From: Arthrobacter sp.
Lineage (GTDB): Bacteria; Actinomycetota; Actinomycetes; Actinomycetales; Micrococcaceae
Direction: 5' to 3'
DNA: 14,875 nucleotides
Assembly: GCA_018260285.1 (NCBI GenBank)
Contig: JAGLBH010000026.1
Coordinates: 1-14,875, forward strand
Under the pieces are notes generated by a model that saw nothing but the letters and a program-made list of their open reading frames with translations, was not told the DNA's origin and searched no databases. Shown piece by piece: positions 1 through 9,201 of this stretch. Within the stretch, counting starts at the first letter, position 1, and every line of letters begins with the position of its first letter. The translations under genes and the position numbers were made by a program.

Positions 1-719
1 CCTCCGAGACCAGCCCCGTTCGATGGGCGCTACAGGCCGGGGCGCAGCTCACGTGTGTCAGCGCGGTTCGGCTGCACGGGTTCAAGGGAGCGGACGTCTT
101 TCGGACCCAGGCCCAGCAGGAGGCCGAGCCGCTCCACTTGACCCGCGTGCGTCGGCCGATCCCGGTCCCCTACGTCTGCAGCCACCACGGGGAGGCCGCG
201 CCGGAGAACAGGCCTGGGCTGGCCCGACTCCGCGAGGCCGTCGTGCATCTGCTGCGCTGCCAGCCCGAGATGGTGGGCCGCGTGGTGCTGGACGAGGTGA
301 TCAAGTCCGGGCAGCTCGCGTCCCAGGCCCTGCTGGAGGACTTGCCCGGGGCGCGCAACGCCCAGCTGCGCGGCATGGTTCTTGAGGCGGAGCGGTCTGC
401 GGACTCGCCCCTGGAGACCGTGCTGCGCCACACCCTGCGACGACGGGGCTGGCGCGTGGAGCCGCAGGTCTCCATCCTCGGGGTGGGCCAGGTGGATTTC
501 CTCGTCAACGGGAGGGTCGTCGTCGAGATCGACGGCTACTCCTTCCACTCCGCCCCCGACCGCTTCCGCAAAGACCGCGAGCGAGACCTCGCCCTCAAGG
601 CGCACGGCTACCGGGTGGTCCGAGTCGCCGCGCTGACCCTCCTCTGGCATCCCGAGCGCGTGGTGGCCCAGATTGAAGAGGTCCTTCGGCACGCCTGCCG
701 AGACGACCGCCGGAGATAA
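1..719 (+). CDS. DUF559 / Vsr-like endonuclease-fold protein, 5' end outside window
   Basis: The reading frame is open from the first complete codon at position 3 to TAA at 717-719 (238 visible residues), so the true start lies left of the window. The TTG at 138 is not needed as a start, because the upstream codons read as sensible protein (LTCVSAVRLHGF). The C-terminal third resembles the DUF559 domain, related to Vsr/PD-(D/E)XK nucleases. It has the pattern LETVLRHTLRRRGW, QVDFLV (Asp codon at 495), VVEIDGYSFH (Glu codon at 525), then FRKDRERDLALKAHGYRVVR. The N-terminal 'AGAQLTCVSAVRLHG' segment resembles the AbiEi-like winged-helix region that often precedes DUF559 in actinobacteria. Such proteins are abundant in Micrococcales and mostly uncharacterised; nuclease activity is inferred from the fold. 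No partner gene is visible downstream. Confidence 0.8.
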   Translation, partial: SETSPVRWALQAGAQLTCVSAVRLHGFKGADVFRTQAQQEAEPLHLTRVRRPIPVPYVCSHHGEAAPENRPGLARLREAVVHLLRCQPEMVGRVVLDEVIKSGQLASQALLEDLPGARNAQLRGMVLEAERSADSPLETVLRHTLRRRGWRVEPQVSILGVGQVDFLVNGRVVVEIDGYSFHSAPDRFRKDRERDLALKAHGYRVVRVAALTLLWHPERVVAQIEEVLRHACRDDRRR

Positions 720-824
720 CGACGACGACGCCCCCGCTTGCCTCGCTCTGCCGCCCCGGCCGCCGCCGCTCCACCGGACGCCCCCTGCGGCCCCGACCTG
801 CCGCCGCATCGCTTCGAGTCGGCC

Positions 825-927
825 GAGTTTGCCGCACTTCCGTCACGAGGCGCGCACTTTCCGAGGCGACTTCCCCGGGATATCAAGCCTCCGGGGAAAA
901 GCGCCGTGATGGAAGTCCGGCAAACTC
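825..927. repeat. Long imperfect inverted repeat with inner hairpin
   Basis: The left arm (825-850, starting GAGTTTGCCGCACTTCC) and the right arm (902-927, ending GGAAGTCCGGCAAACTC) are reverse complements at 22 of 26 positions. Between them a second perfect 8-bp stem, TTCCCCGG (871-878) with CCGGGGAA (891-898), encloses a 12-nt loop. The whole forms a cruciform-like unit of about 103 bp between the DUF559 gene and purA. It could be a dispersed intergenic palindrome (REP/MITE-like), or a transcript end for the DUF559 gene, although no T-tract follows the inner stem. Confidence 0.6.
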
Positions 928-1020
928 AGCGCCGCCCCGGCGGCAAAGCACCCACCAGGCCGGCCCCGCCGCTCCACAGCCCCCACCCTGCCCGGACAAT
1001 CCCGTTTCCGGTAAACTCTG

Positions 1021-1065
1021 TATGTAAGGGCCCCGGTCTTCCCGGGGTCGCTCTATGTATGGGCC
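1021..1065 (+). promoter_or_regulatory. purA leader: hairpin flanked by 12-bp direct repeats
   Basis: An 8-bp stem (1029-1036 with 1042-1049, one G-T wobble, loop TCTTC) is flanked by TATGTAAGGGCC (1021-1032) and TATGTATGGGCC (1054-1065), which match at 11 of 12 positions. The element ends 30 nt before the purA start. If the TANNNT hexamer at 1012-1017 is the -10, the hairpin would sit at the 5' end of the purA mRNA. No known riboswitch class is recognised. Confidence 0.35.
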
Positions 1066-1095
1066 GCGTCGTCGGCCAAGTGAGGGAGGCATCCC

Positions 1096-2388
1096 ATGCC
1101 AGCCATCGTGATTGTCGGAGCCCAGTGGGGCGACGAAGGCAAGGGTAAAGCAACGGACCTGCTCGGCGGGCGCGTTGACTACGTGGTCAAGCCGAACGGC
1201 GGGAACAACGCGGGGCACACCGTGGTCGTCGGCGGCGAGAAGTATGAGCTCAAGCTCCTTCCCGCGGGCATTCTCTCTCCGAATGCCGTCCCGATCATCG
1301 GCAACGGCTGCGTGGTGAACCTCGAGGCGCTCTTCGAGGAGATCGACGGCCTTGAGGCCCGCGGCGCTGACACCTCCAAGCTGCGCGTCTCCGCCAACGC
1401 CCACCTCGTGGCGCCGTTCCACCAGGTGCTGGACAAGGTCTCGGAGCGCTTCCTCGGCAAGCGCGCCATCGGCACCACGGGCCGCGGCATCGGCCCCGCG
1501 TACATGGACAAGGTGGCCCGCCTCGGCATCCGTGTGCAGGATGTGTTCGACGAGTCCATCCTCCGCCAGAAGGTCGAGGGCTCGCTCCGCCAGAAGAACG
1601 AGCTTCTCGTCAAGGTGTACAACCGCCGGGACATCGACGTGGAGGAGATCGTCCAGTACTTCCTCGGCTTCGCCGAGCGCCTGCGCCCCCTCGTCATCGA
1701 CGCTACGCTCGAACTCAACAAGGCCCTGGACGAGGGCAAGGTCGTCCTCATGGAGGGCGGCCAGGCCACGTTCCTCGATGTGGACCACGGCACCTACCCG
1801 TTCGTGACCTCCTCGAACCCGACGGCGGGCGGCGCGTCCGTCGGCTCGGGCATCGGCCCCACCCGGATCACCCGGTCGATCGGCATCATCAAGGCCTATA
1901 CGACGCGCGTCGGCGCGGGCCCGTTCCCCACGGAGCTCTTCGACGACATGGGCCTCTATCTTCAGAAGACCGGCGGCGAGTTCGGCGTCAACACGGGTCG
2001 CCCGCGCCGCTGCGGCTGGTACGACGCCGTCATGGCCCGCCAGGCCTCGCGCGTCAACGGCTTCACGGACTACTTCCTGACGAAGCTGGACGTGCTCACG
2101 GGCATCGAGGAGATCCCGGTGTGCGTGGCGTACGACGTCGACGGCGTCCGGCATGACGAGATGCCCATGACGCAGACGGACTTCCACCACGCGAAGCCCA
2201 TCTTCGAGTACTTCCCGGGCTGGACCGAGGACATCTCCGGGGCGAAGACCCTGGAAGATCTCCCCGAGAATGCCCGCAATTACGTCCTGGCCCTCGAGGA
2301 GCGCAGCGGCACGCGCTTCTCGGCGATCGGCGTCGGCCCGGACCGCGACCAGACGATCGTGGTGCGGGACCTCATCTCGGAGGGCTGA
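1096..2388 (+). CDS. purA: Adenylosuccinate synthetase
   Basis: The 430-residue protein has normal family length. It catalyses GTP-dependent joining of IMP and aspartate to adenylosuccinate, the first committed step of AMP synthesis in the cytoplasm. Family signatures are intact: the P-loop-like QWGDEGKGK at residues 10-18 with the catalytic Asp13, NNAGHTVV at 37-44 with catalytic His41, [11 protein letters not shown] at 126-136, EGGQATFLD and [16 protein letters not shown] in the middle, and [11 protein letters not shown] near residue 300. A good Shine-Dalgarno (GAGGGAGG, 1082-1089) lies 6 nt before the ATG and fixes the start. It stands alone: the neighbours are unrelated to purine synthesis. 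The C-terminus reaches the family end ([15 protein letters not shown]), so the gene is complete. Confidence 0.97.
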   Translation: MPAIVIVGAQWGDEGKGKATDLLGGRVDYVVKPNGGNNAGHTVVVGGEKYELKLLPAGILSPNAVPIIGNGCVVNLEALFEEIDGLEARGADTSKLRVSANAHLVAPFHQVLDKVSERFLGKRAIGTTGRGIGPAYMDKVARLGIRVQDVFDESILRQKVEGSLRQKNELLVKVYNRRDIDVEEIVQYFLGFAERLRPLVIDATLELNKALDEGKVVLMEGGQATFLDVDHGTYPFVTSSNPTAGGASVGSGIGPTRITRSIGIIKAYTTRVGAGPFPTELFDDMGLYLQKTGGEFGVNTGRPRRCGWYDAVMARQASRVNGFTDYFLTKLDVLTGIEEIPVCVAYDVDGVRHDEMPMTQTDFHHAKPIFEYFPGWTEDISGAKTLEDLPENARNYVLALEERSGTRFSAIGVGPDRDQTIVVRDLISEG

Positions 2389-2415
2389 CCTCAGAGGTCG
2401 AGCGTATCCAGCACG

Positions 2416-2472
2416 TCGACTAAGTGAGGCTAGAGGGCACTCTAAGCCTCACTGAGTCGATTAAGTGAGGCT
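2416..2472. terminator. Nested hairpins between convergent purA and GNAT genes
   Basis: A near-perfect hairpin spans 2416-2460. TCGAC pairs with GTCGA at the base, then AGTGAGGCT (2423-2431) with AGCCTCACT (2445-2453), then AGAG with CTCT, closing on a GGCA loop. The only breaks are one mismatch and one bulged A. A further copy of AGTGAGGCT at 2464-2472 can pair with the same 2445-2453 strand, so two hairpins compete. The position between converging genes suggests a bidirectional terminator. There is no clear T-tract. Confidence 0.6.
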
Positions 2473-2494
2473 TATGCCTCCCGTGAGGATCACT

Positions 2495-3622
2495 TCACTG
2501 CCGCAGCGGCCGCTCCAGATCGATCACGTGAGCCTCCTGAACGAACCCCATGGCGCGGTTGATCCGCAGGATTCCCGTGTTCTGGGAGGCGTTGAACGTG
2601 CGCAGCTCGGTCAGCCCCGGGGCAGCCCGGCGGAGCTCGCGGAGGTTCTCGTTCTTGAGGGCCCAGCCCAGCCCCCGCCTCCGGAAGGCTGGCATGACCA
2701 CGGCGTTCTGGATCTCAGCCACCCGCGCCTTCTCCAGCCCTTCCGGCGCGGTGATCGAGACGTCCATCGCGGCGGCAAGCTCCCCTGAAGGCCCCTCGAT
2801 GACGGTCATGAGGCGAATGCTCCCTGCCTTCTCGGCGGTTGCGAGACGCTGCGCCACCGCCTCCGGCGTCGTCGTGGCGGGCGCGGCGCTTGTGTCACCC
2901 GAAGGAGCGTCGAGCTCCACCTGGTCCATCATGGCCACGGCCTTCTGAAGGTCTGCCTCGCTGAGACGGTTGCCGGCGAACGGGTTCTCGGGCGTCGGGC
3001 CGATGTGCCTCAGGGCGAACCCGTCCGGCAGCTCCGAGCGCGCGGACTCGAGGTAGGCGTCCGCACGGGAGTCGAGCGCCAGAACGTTGGCCCCGGTCCC
3101 GTTGGTCATGCGGAACCCCAGCGACAGCGGGAAGGCCACTTCCGGCCGGTGCCCCTGCGCCGCGAAGTCCGCCTCGGGGATAGGGAGCGGCAGCGGGGTC
3201 GAGGCATCCGGCAGGTACGCGGTGAACGAGTCCACCGTGGCAACCCCCTCCACCCCGCGCAGCAGCTCACAGGACCGTTCGGCGAGCGCGCGCCCCAGCC
3301 CCTGCCGCCGCGCCTCGGGCCGGACGACCAGAACCGCATGAGCCCGGTCCAGGTTCTCCCGCAGGTTCAGGTGGATCGTCGACTCTCCGACGACGACGTC
3401 CGGCGTGTCCGGTGAGGCCGCGGCGAGAAGGATGAGCCGGTGCTCCCGGGGCTCTGCGTGGCTGCTGCGCAGCATCTCGACCGTCAGCCCTCGGGAGGAA
3501 TTCCCCGTGCACTCCTCGGCCACGTCGTTGATGATGTCCACGAGGGACTGCACGGCTGCGTCGGACTCCGCCGCAGGATCGAACTCCCGGATCTCCCAGG
3601 CCGTCACAGCGGGAGCTTCCAT
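2495..3622 (-). CDS. Double-GNAT N-acetyltransferase (downstream of a pair)
   Basis: The 375-residue protein carries two GNAT folds in tandem. The acetyl-CoA-binding motif A is visible in each: VVRPEARRQGLGRAL at residues 99-113, and AVVMPAFRRRGLGWALK at 307-323 followed by the typical NTGILRINRAMGF tail. This family transfers an acetyl group from acetyl-CoA to an amine; the acceptor cannot be read from the sequence. The architecture recalls mycothiol synthase (MshD), but it is closer to generic actinobacterial two-domain GNATs. The start ATG lies inside the 3' end of the upstream gene (19-nt overlap), which suggests translational coupling with the related 3604-4674 gene. A GTG five codons further in is an alternative start. 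Confidence 0.85.
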   Translation of the reverse strand: MEAPAVTAWEIREFDPAAESDAAVQSLVDIINDVAEECTGNSSRGLTVEMLRSSHAEPREHRLILLAAASPDTPDVVVGESTIHLNLRENLDRAHAVLVVRPEARRQGLGRALAERSCELLRGVEGVATVDSFTAYLPDASTPLPLPIPEADFAAQGHRPEVAFPLSLGFRMTNGTGANVLALDSRADAYLESARSELPDGFALRHIGPTPENPFAGNRLSEADLQKAVAMMDQVELDAPSGDTSAAPATTTPEAVAQRLATAEKAGSIRLMTVIEGPSGELAAAMDVSITAPEGLEKARVAEIQNAVVMPAFRRRGLGWALKNENLRELRRAAPGLTELRTFNASQNTGILRINRAMGFVQEAHVIDLERPLRQ

Positions 3623-4674
3623 CCCAGGGCGACCCCTGACCGCCGGAAGCCCATGGCCTCATTGATGCGGAGCATGTGGGTGTTCTGGTCCGCATTGTCC
3701 GTGTAGATGCGCCGTACCTCCGGCCACTCGCGCAGGATGAACTCCGTGTTCGCGCGTTTGACGAGGGCGCCCAGGCCGTGCCCGCGGTGCTCCTTGAGCA
3801 CCATGGTGATTCCCTGGTCTGCTCGATGGGGCGTCTGCTCCTGGCGGGTCACGCGGGAGTAGGCTGCGCCTCGGCCGGTCGAGGCCTCCAGCACCACGCT
3901 CGTGACCGGTGTGATGCCGCGGGCTGTTGTCTGCGCGTCCATCTCCTGCACCCGCTCAGGGGTCCAGACCTCTTCCTCCCACTCGAGCTCCCCCGAGGGG
4001 AGGTCCGCTGAGAAGGAGGAGAGCAGATCCGCCACCGGACCCAGCAGGCCCTTCGGCACAGGGCCGGCGAACGTGGTGAGGGTGTATCCCTCGGGGGCTG
4101 CGGCCGGCGTCGTCGTCATGAACTGATCCAGGGTGGGATTGCCCTGGAGGTCGACGGCGGACTCCCGCTCGCAGATTCCCGGCGTGGCGCCGTGGCGCGT
4201 GAGGAAGGAGACGGAGGGATCGTCGAGCCGGACCCGCAGTGAGGTCTCCGGGAGGGGGAGGGAGCCCTCGGGGCTGATCGTGAGGGCCTCCAGCGGCAGC
4301 CTGCCCCAGAACTGGACCTCGGTGCGGCCTTCCGCGCGCACTCGATCCAGGCTTGCGTCGAGGAGGGCCGTGCCGACGCCGCGACGCCGATGCTCCGGGG
4401 CCACCGACCCGAAGGAGATGGCCAGCGAGAGGTTCTCCCTGAGGGGGAAGTCGAGGCCCGCCCAGCCGATGACGGAGCCGCCCTCCACGGCCAGGCAGAA
4501 GAAGGAGCGAAACTCGGGACTCTGGGCGCCTGCGAAGATCTTCCGGGCGGTGGTCAGGCTGGCGAAGTCGCCGTCGAAGAGCCGGGAGTGGGCGTTGCGG
4601 AGCTCGGCCATGCCCTCGAATTCGGGCGGGGCGGCGTCCAGGGCGGCTGGCTCGAACCAGCGGAGGTCGATCAT
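3604..4674 (-). CDS. Double-GNAT N-acetyltransferase (upstream of a pair)
   Basis: This 356-residue protein has two GNAT-like halves. The N-terminal half has a good motif A, SVAPEHRRRGVGTALLD (about 90-106). The C-terminal half has KEHRGHGLGALVK near residue 295, followed by the family tail NTHMLRINEAMGFRRSG. The acceptor substrate is unknown. The frame also opens at a TTG at 4710, but I prefer the ATG at 4674, because the 4705-4710 bases form a TTGACT -35-like box and the protein begins sensibly with MIDLRWFEPA. No Shine-Dalgarno precedes this ATG, consistent with a leaderless mRNA. The gene overlaps the next, similar GNAT gene by 19 nt, and the two look like an old tandem duplication expressed as one operon. 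Confidence 0.82.
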   Translation of the reverse strand: MIDLRWFEPAALDAAPPEFEGMAELRNAHSRLFDGDFASLTTARKIFAGAQSPEFRSFFCLAVEGGSVIGWAGLDFPLRENLSLAISFGSVAPEHRRRGVGTALLDASLDRVRAEGRTEVQFWGRLPLEALTISPEGSLPLPETSLRVRLDDPSVSFLTRHGATPGICERESAVDLQGNPTLDQFMTTTPAAAPEGYTLTTFAGPVPKGLLGPVADLLSSFSADLPSGELEWEEEVWTPERVQEMDAQTTARGITPVTSVVLEASTGRGAAYSRVTRQEQTPHRADQGITMVLKEHRGHGLGALVKRANTEFILREWPEVRRIYTDNADQNTHMLRINEAMGFRRSGVALGWKLPL

Positions 4675-4710
4675 GAGATCAGTGTGCCTGCACCCGTTGG
4701 GGAAAGTCAA
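4675..4710 (-). promoter_or_regulatory. Candidate leaderless promoter of the GNAT operon
   Basis: Read on the minus strand, TTGACT (4710-4705) is followed after 18 nt by CACACT (4686-4681), and the ATG comes 6 nt later at 4674. Transcription would then begin at or next to the start codon. The -35 is strong (5 of 6 to TTGACA); the -10 is poor. Confidence 0.4.
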
Positions 4711-4751
4711 TGGGTGTGGATGGCCCCTGGGGGATTCTTTGCGCGGGCTCC

Positions 4752-4788
4752 CTGTGATCTTTCAGACTGGCTCACTAGCGTCAGTCAT
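4752..4788 (+). promoter_or_regulatory. Candidate leaderless promoter of the ferritin gene
   Basis: TAGCGT at 4776-4781 fits the actinobacterial -10 pattern TANNNT and lies 7 nt before the ferritin ATG at 4789. A weak -35 (CTGTGA, 4752-4757) sits 18 nt upstream. No Shine-Dalgarno is present before the ATG, so the mRNA probably starts at the start codon. I see no clear iron-regulator palindrome. Confidence 0.4.
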
Positions 4789-5301
4789 ATGAAACTCACT
4801 GGAGACTACGCAACAGCTATCAACGACCAGGTCACCCTCGAGCTCGAGGCCTCGATCGTCTACCGCCAGCTGGCGATCGAGATGGACGTCATCGACCTTC
4901 CCGGCATGGCCGGCTGGTTCCGCGCCCAGGCGGAAGAAGAGGTGGTCCACGCCAACAAGTTCATCGACCACATGGTGAACCGCGAGGCGCACCCGCAGAT
5001 CGGCGACATCAAGGCCCCCTCCGTCAAGGCTCCCACCGCGCTGGACGCCTTCAAGGCGGCCCTGAAGCACGAGCAGAAGGTGTCCGAGTCCATCCGCGAC
5101 CTCTACCGCCAGGCCCAGAAGGACGGGGACATCGACTCGATCCCCCTGCTCAACTGGTTCATCGACGAGCAGCTCGAGGAAGAGTCCACGGTCAGCGAGA
5201 TCATCTCTCAGCTTGAGCTGGTGGGCGACGACGGATCCGGCCTCCTCCGCCTGGACCGCGAGATGTCCAACCGCCAGGCCGCAGAGGACGCCGCCGAGTA
5301 A
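4789..5301 (+). CDS. ftn: Ferritin (non-haem iron storage)
   Basis: The 170-residue protein has the length and four-helix pattern of bacterial ferritin. Ferritins oxidise Fe(II) at a ferroxidase site and store it as a mineral in a 24-subunit shell. Expected ligands are in place: Glu18 on helix A, then Glu51 and His54 in EEEVVHANKF on helix B. Further Glu/Gln residues lie on helices C and D (KHEQKVSE and FIDEQLEEES). No methionine suggests a bacterioferritin haem site, though this was judged by eye. The frame is open far upstream, but the homology begins at ATG 4789 (MKLTGDYATAINDQVTLELEASI is cut short here as the family start), so longer versions are unlikely. It is monocistronic, ended by the strong terminator at 5341-5370, and divergent from the GNAT pair. 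Confidence 0.93.
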   Translation: MKLTGDYATAINDQVTLELEASIVYRQLAIEMDVIDLPGMAGWFRAQAEEEVVHANKFIDHMVNREAHPQIGDIKAPSVKAPTALDAFKAALKHEQKVSESIRDLYRQAQKDGDIDSIPLLNWFIDEQLEEESTVSEIISQLELVGDDGSGLLRLDREMSNRQAAEDAAE

Positions 5302-5340
5302 CGCAGCCCCCCTGCACAGGACAGTCTCCTTGCACGGCAG

Positions 5341-5370
5341 CGCCCCCCAGTCATTCTGGGGGGCGTTCTT
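5341..5370 (+). terminator. Intrinsic terminator of the ferritin gene
   Basis: CGCCCCCCAG (5341-5350) pairs perfectly with CTGGGGGGCG (5356-5365) around a TCATT loop, followed by TTCTT. The 10-bp GC-rich stem 40 nt after the stop codon is the clearest rho-independent terminator in the window. Confidence 0.9.
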
Positions 5371-5394
5371 GCCCTCCGGCCCGGAGCGGGCAAG
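5368..5394 (+). promoter_or_regulatory. Hairpin overlapping the pcp ribosome binding site
   Basis: CTTGCCC (5368-5374) pairs with GGGCAAG (5388-5394), and inside it TCCGG (5375-5379) pairs with CCGGA (5381-5385). The 3' arm covers the first three bases of the pcp Shine-Dalgarno AAGGA (5392-5396), which is 7 nt before the ATG. Folding would hide part of the ribosome site. It begins in the T-tract of the ferritin terminator. Confidence 0.4.
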
Positions 5395-5403
5395 GATGGG
5401 CGT

Positions 5404-6137
5404 ATGAGGATTCTTGTCACAGGTTTTGAGCCCTTCGGCGGAGACGCCGAGAACGCAAGCCAGCAGGCGGTCGCCGAGTTGAAGCGCCTCTGCGACGCGC
5501 AGCCGCCGCAGTTCCGCCTCGTGACGGCCACGCTTCCCGTCACCTTCGCGGGGTCGGGCCGCGTGCTGCGGGAGCTCGCGGAGCTGCACAGCCCGGACGT
5601 CATCCTCTCGATCGGCGAGGCCGGCGGCCGGAGCGCAATCACCCCCGAGCTCCGCGCCCAGAACCTGGACAACGCACGGATCCCGGACAACGACGGCGAC
5701 CAGCCGCTCAATCAGCCCATCGACCCGGACGGGCAGGACCTCGGCACGCAGCTCGACGTGCAGGCCATCGTCGAGGCCATTCGCGCAGAGGGCCTCCCCG
5801 CGGAGCCCAGCGAGGACGCCGGCCTCTTCGTCTGCAATCACACCTTCTACGAGGCGGCTCGCATTGCCGCCGAGCGGGGCATCCGGGCCGGGTTCATCCA
5901 CGTGCCCGCCGTCCGCTCCGAGGGCGTCGCCACCGTGGGGCGTGAGACCGACGACGACGCCCGGACCGCCGCCAGCGCCGCCGCCCCGAAGGCAGGCCAG
6001 CAGCCCGCCGGGCAGCTCACTTTCGAGGACCTCGGCCGCGGCCTCAGGGCGGCTCTCGAGGCCATCGCCTCCCCGGAGGCAGGCCCGCACTCCTCCGCCT
6101 CGCAGGCAGCCCCGAGCGCAGCTCCGCAGGCCGCCGC

Positions 6138-6141
<4 letters not shown>
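5404..6141 (+). CDS. pcp: Pyrrolidone-carboxylate peptidase (pyroglutamyl peptidase I)
   Basis: This cytoplasmic cysteine peptidase (family C15) removes N-terminal pyroglutamate from peptides. Its 245 residues are slightly longer than the usual 210-220. The N-terminus ILVTGFEPFGG is the family hallmark. The catalytic triad is present: Glu82 in the GEAGGRSAITPELRAQN block (the usual 'ER' is 'EL' here), Cys144 in GLFVCNHTFYEA and His166 in GFIHVPAV. The helix LTFEDLGRGLRAALEAI closes the fold, after an Ala/Pro-rich insertion, and the last 20 or so residues are a low-complexity Ser/Ala tail. It follows the ferritin terminator after 33 nt, with little room for its own promoter, and its stop overlaps the next start as ATGA, so the two are probably translated together. 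Confidence 0.93.
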
Positions 6142-8564
<2,423 letters not shown>

Positions 8565-8593
8565 CGGAGCCCCCGGCGAGGGGCGCGCGCCGG

Positions 8594-9040
8594 CTAGGAG
8601 AGCTCGGCCGCGCCGCGCTCCTCGGGGGCCTTCATCGCCTTGTTGAGCGCGAGGAAGAGGTGGAGGATTCCGAGGCTCAGGAGGATGTGGCCCAGGCCGG
8701 CGATCCAGGAGATCGCGGGGGAGCCGGCCTGCCCGAGGACCTGAAGCACGCCGCGCACGGTCATGGCCCCGAGGGTCACGATGAGACCGCTCTGGTAGAA
8801 CCAGAAGAACAGTGTGAAAAGCTTGCGTGACGGGGAGGCGGGCGACGAGAGGTCGAAGACCTTGTCCAGCGCGAGGACCACGAGGAAGACGATCATGCCG
8901 AGGGCCAGCGCGTGGGTGTGGAGGATCGAGAGCTGGGTGACCCCCGTGAAGCCCCGGCCCCGCGTGAATTCGCGGTAGAAGAGCCCGCTGACGAGTCCGA
9001 CGACGGCGTAGGCGGCTGCAGAGGTGAAGAGTTTTCTCAT
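8594..9040 (-). CDS. DUF2871 four-helix membrane protein
   Basis: This 148-residue integral membrane protein matches the DUF2871 family by length and pattern; its function is unknown. Four hydrophobic segments are visible at about 7-22, 36-62, 75-97 and 109-132. Histidines lie in or at the membrane segments: His41 and His43 in ILHTHALALG, and His118 and His127 in GLGHILLSLGILH. This arrangement could suit metal or haem binding, which is inference only. The start ATG at 9040 has a weak GGAAG ribosome site. It converges on the UvrA-like gene, with about 29 bp between stops, and diverges from the glutamate-synthase-like gene. No partner suggests a pathway. Confidence 0.82.
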   Translation of the reverse strand: MRKLFTSAAAYAVVGLVSGLFYREFTRGRGFTGVTQLSILHTHALALGMIVFLVVLALDKVFDLSSPASPSRKLFTLFFWFYQSGLIVTLGAMTVRGVLQVLGQAGSPAISWIAGLGHILLSLGILHLFLALNKAMKAPEERGAAELS

Positions 9041-9201
9041 GTCTTCCAGCCTAGGAGGAGGCTGCTGTGAACACGGTCAACCGAACAGCTGATTTCTGTG
9101 CGCTCAGTTCAGTAAGGGGGGCTATCGTTATTGACGAACATCCCCCACTGTCGCTGAGCACGGGAAGACGCGCTGAGCGCTGAAGCTGATAGAGGAGAGC
9201 C

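Larger units (their letters stand above)
720..1095. other. Gene-free stretch upstream of purA
   Basis: I see no convincing gene in these 376 bp. They hold the long inverted repeat at 825-927 and a hairpin leader just before purA, both listed separately. The part 720-824 is GC-rich and featureless. A possible -10 hexamer for purA, TAAACT, lies at 1012-1017 and fits the actinobacterial TANNNT pattern, but I could not find a good -35 at 16-18 nt spacing. Confidence 0.6.

Noticed and set aside
883..2190. Long minus-strand reading frame opposite purA
   Set aside because: It is antisense to a certain gene, rich in Arg/Ala/His as expected from GC-rich complement, and resembles no family.
2495..4674. 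Mycothiol synthase mshD
   Set aside because: The double-GNAT layout and length are compatible, but two copies side by side and sequence patterns by eye do not support a specific MshD call.
4390..4788. N-terminal extension of the ferritin
   Set aside because: The extension is antisense to the GNAT gene and has no ferritin similarity; family homology starts at ATG 4789.
8565..8593. Terminator between the UvrA-like and DUF2871 genes
   Set aside because: Only a 5-bp GCCCC/GGGGC stem without a T-tract is present, too weak to annotate.
9041..9201. Promoter of the glutamate-synthase-like operon (TATCGT at 9123-9128, TTGACG at 9131-9136)
   Set aside because: The hexamers do not pair with a partner at acceptable spacing, so no promoter can be assigned.
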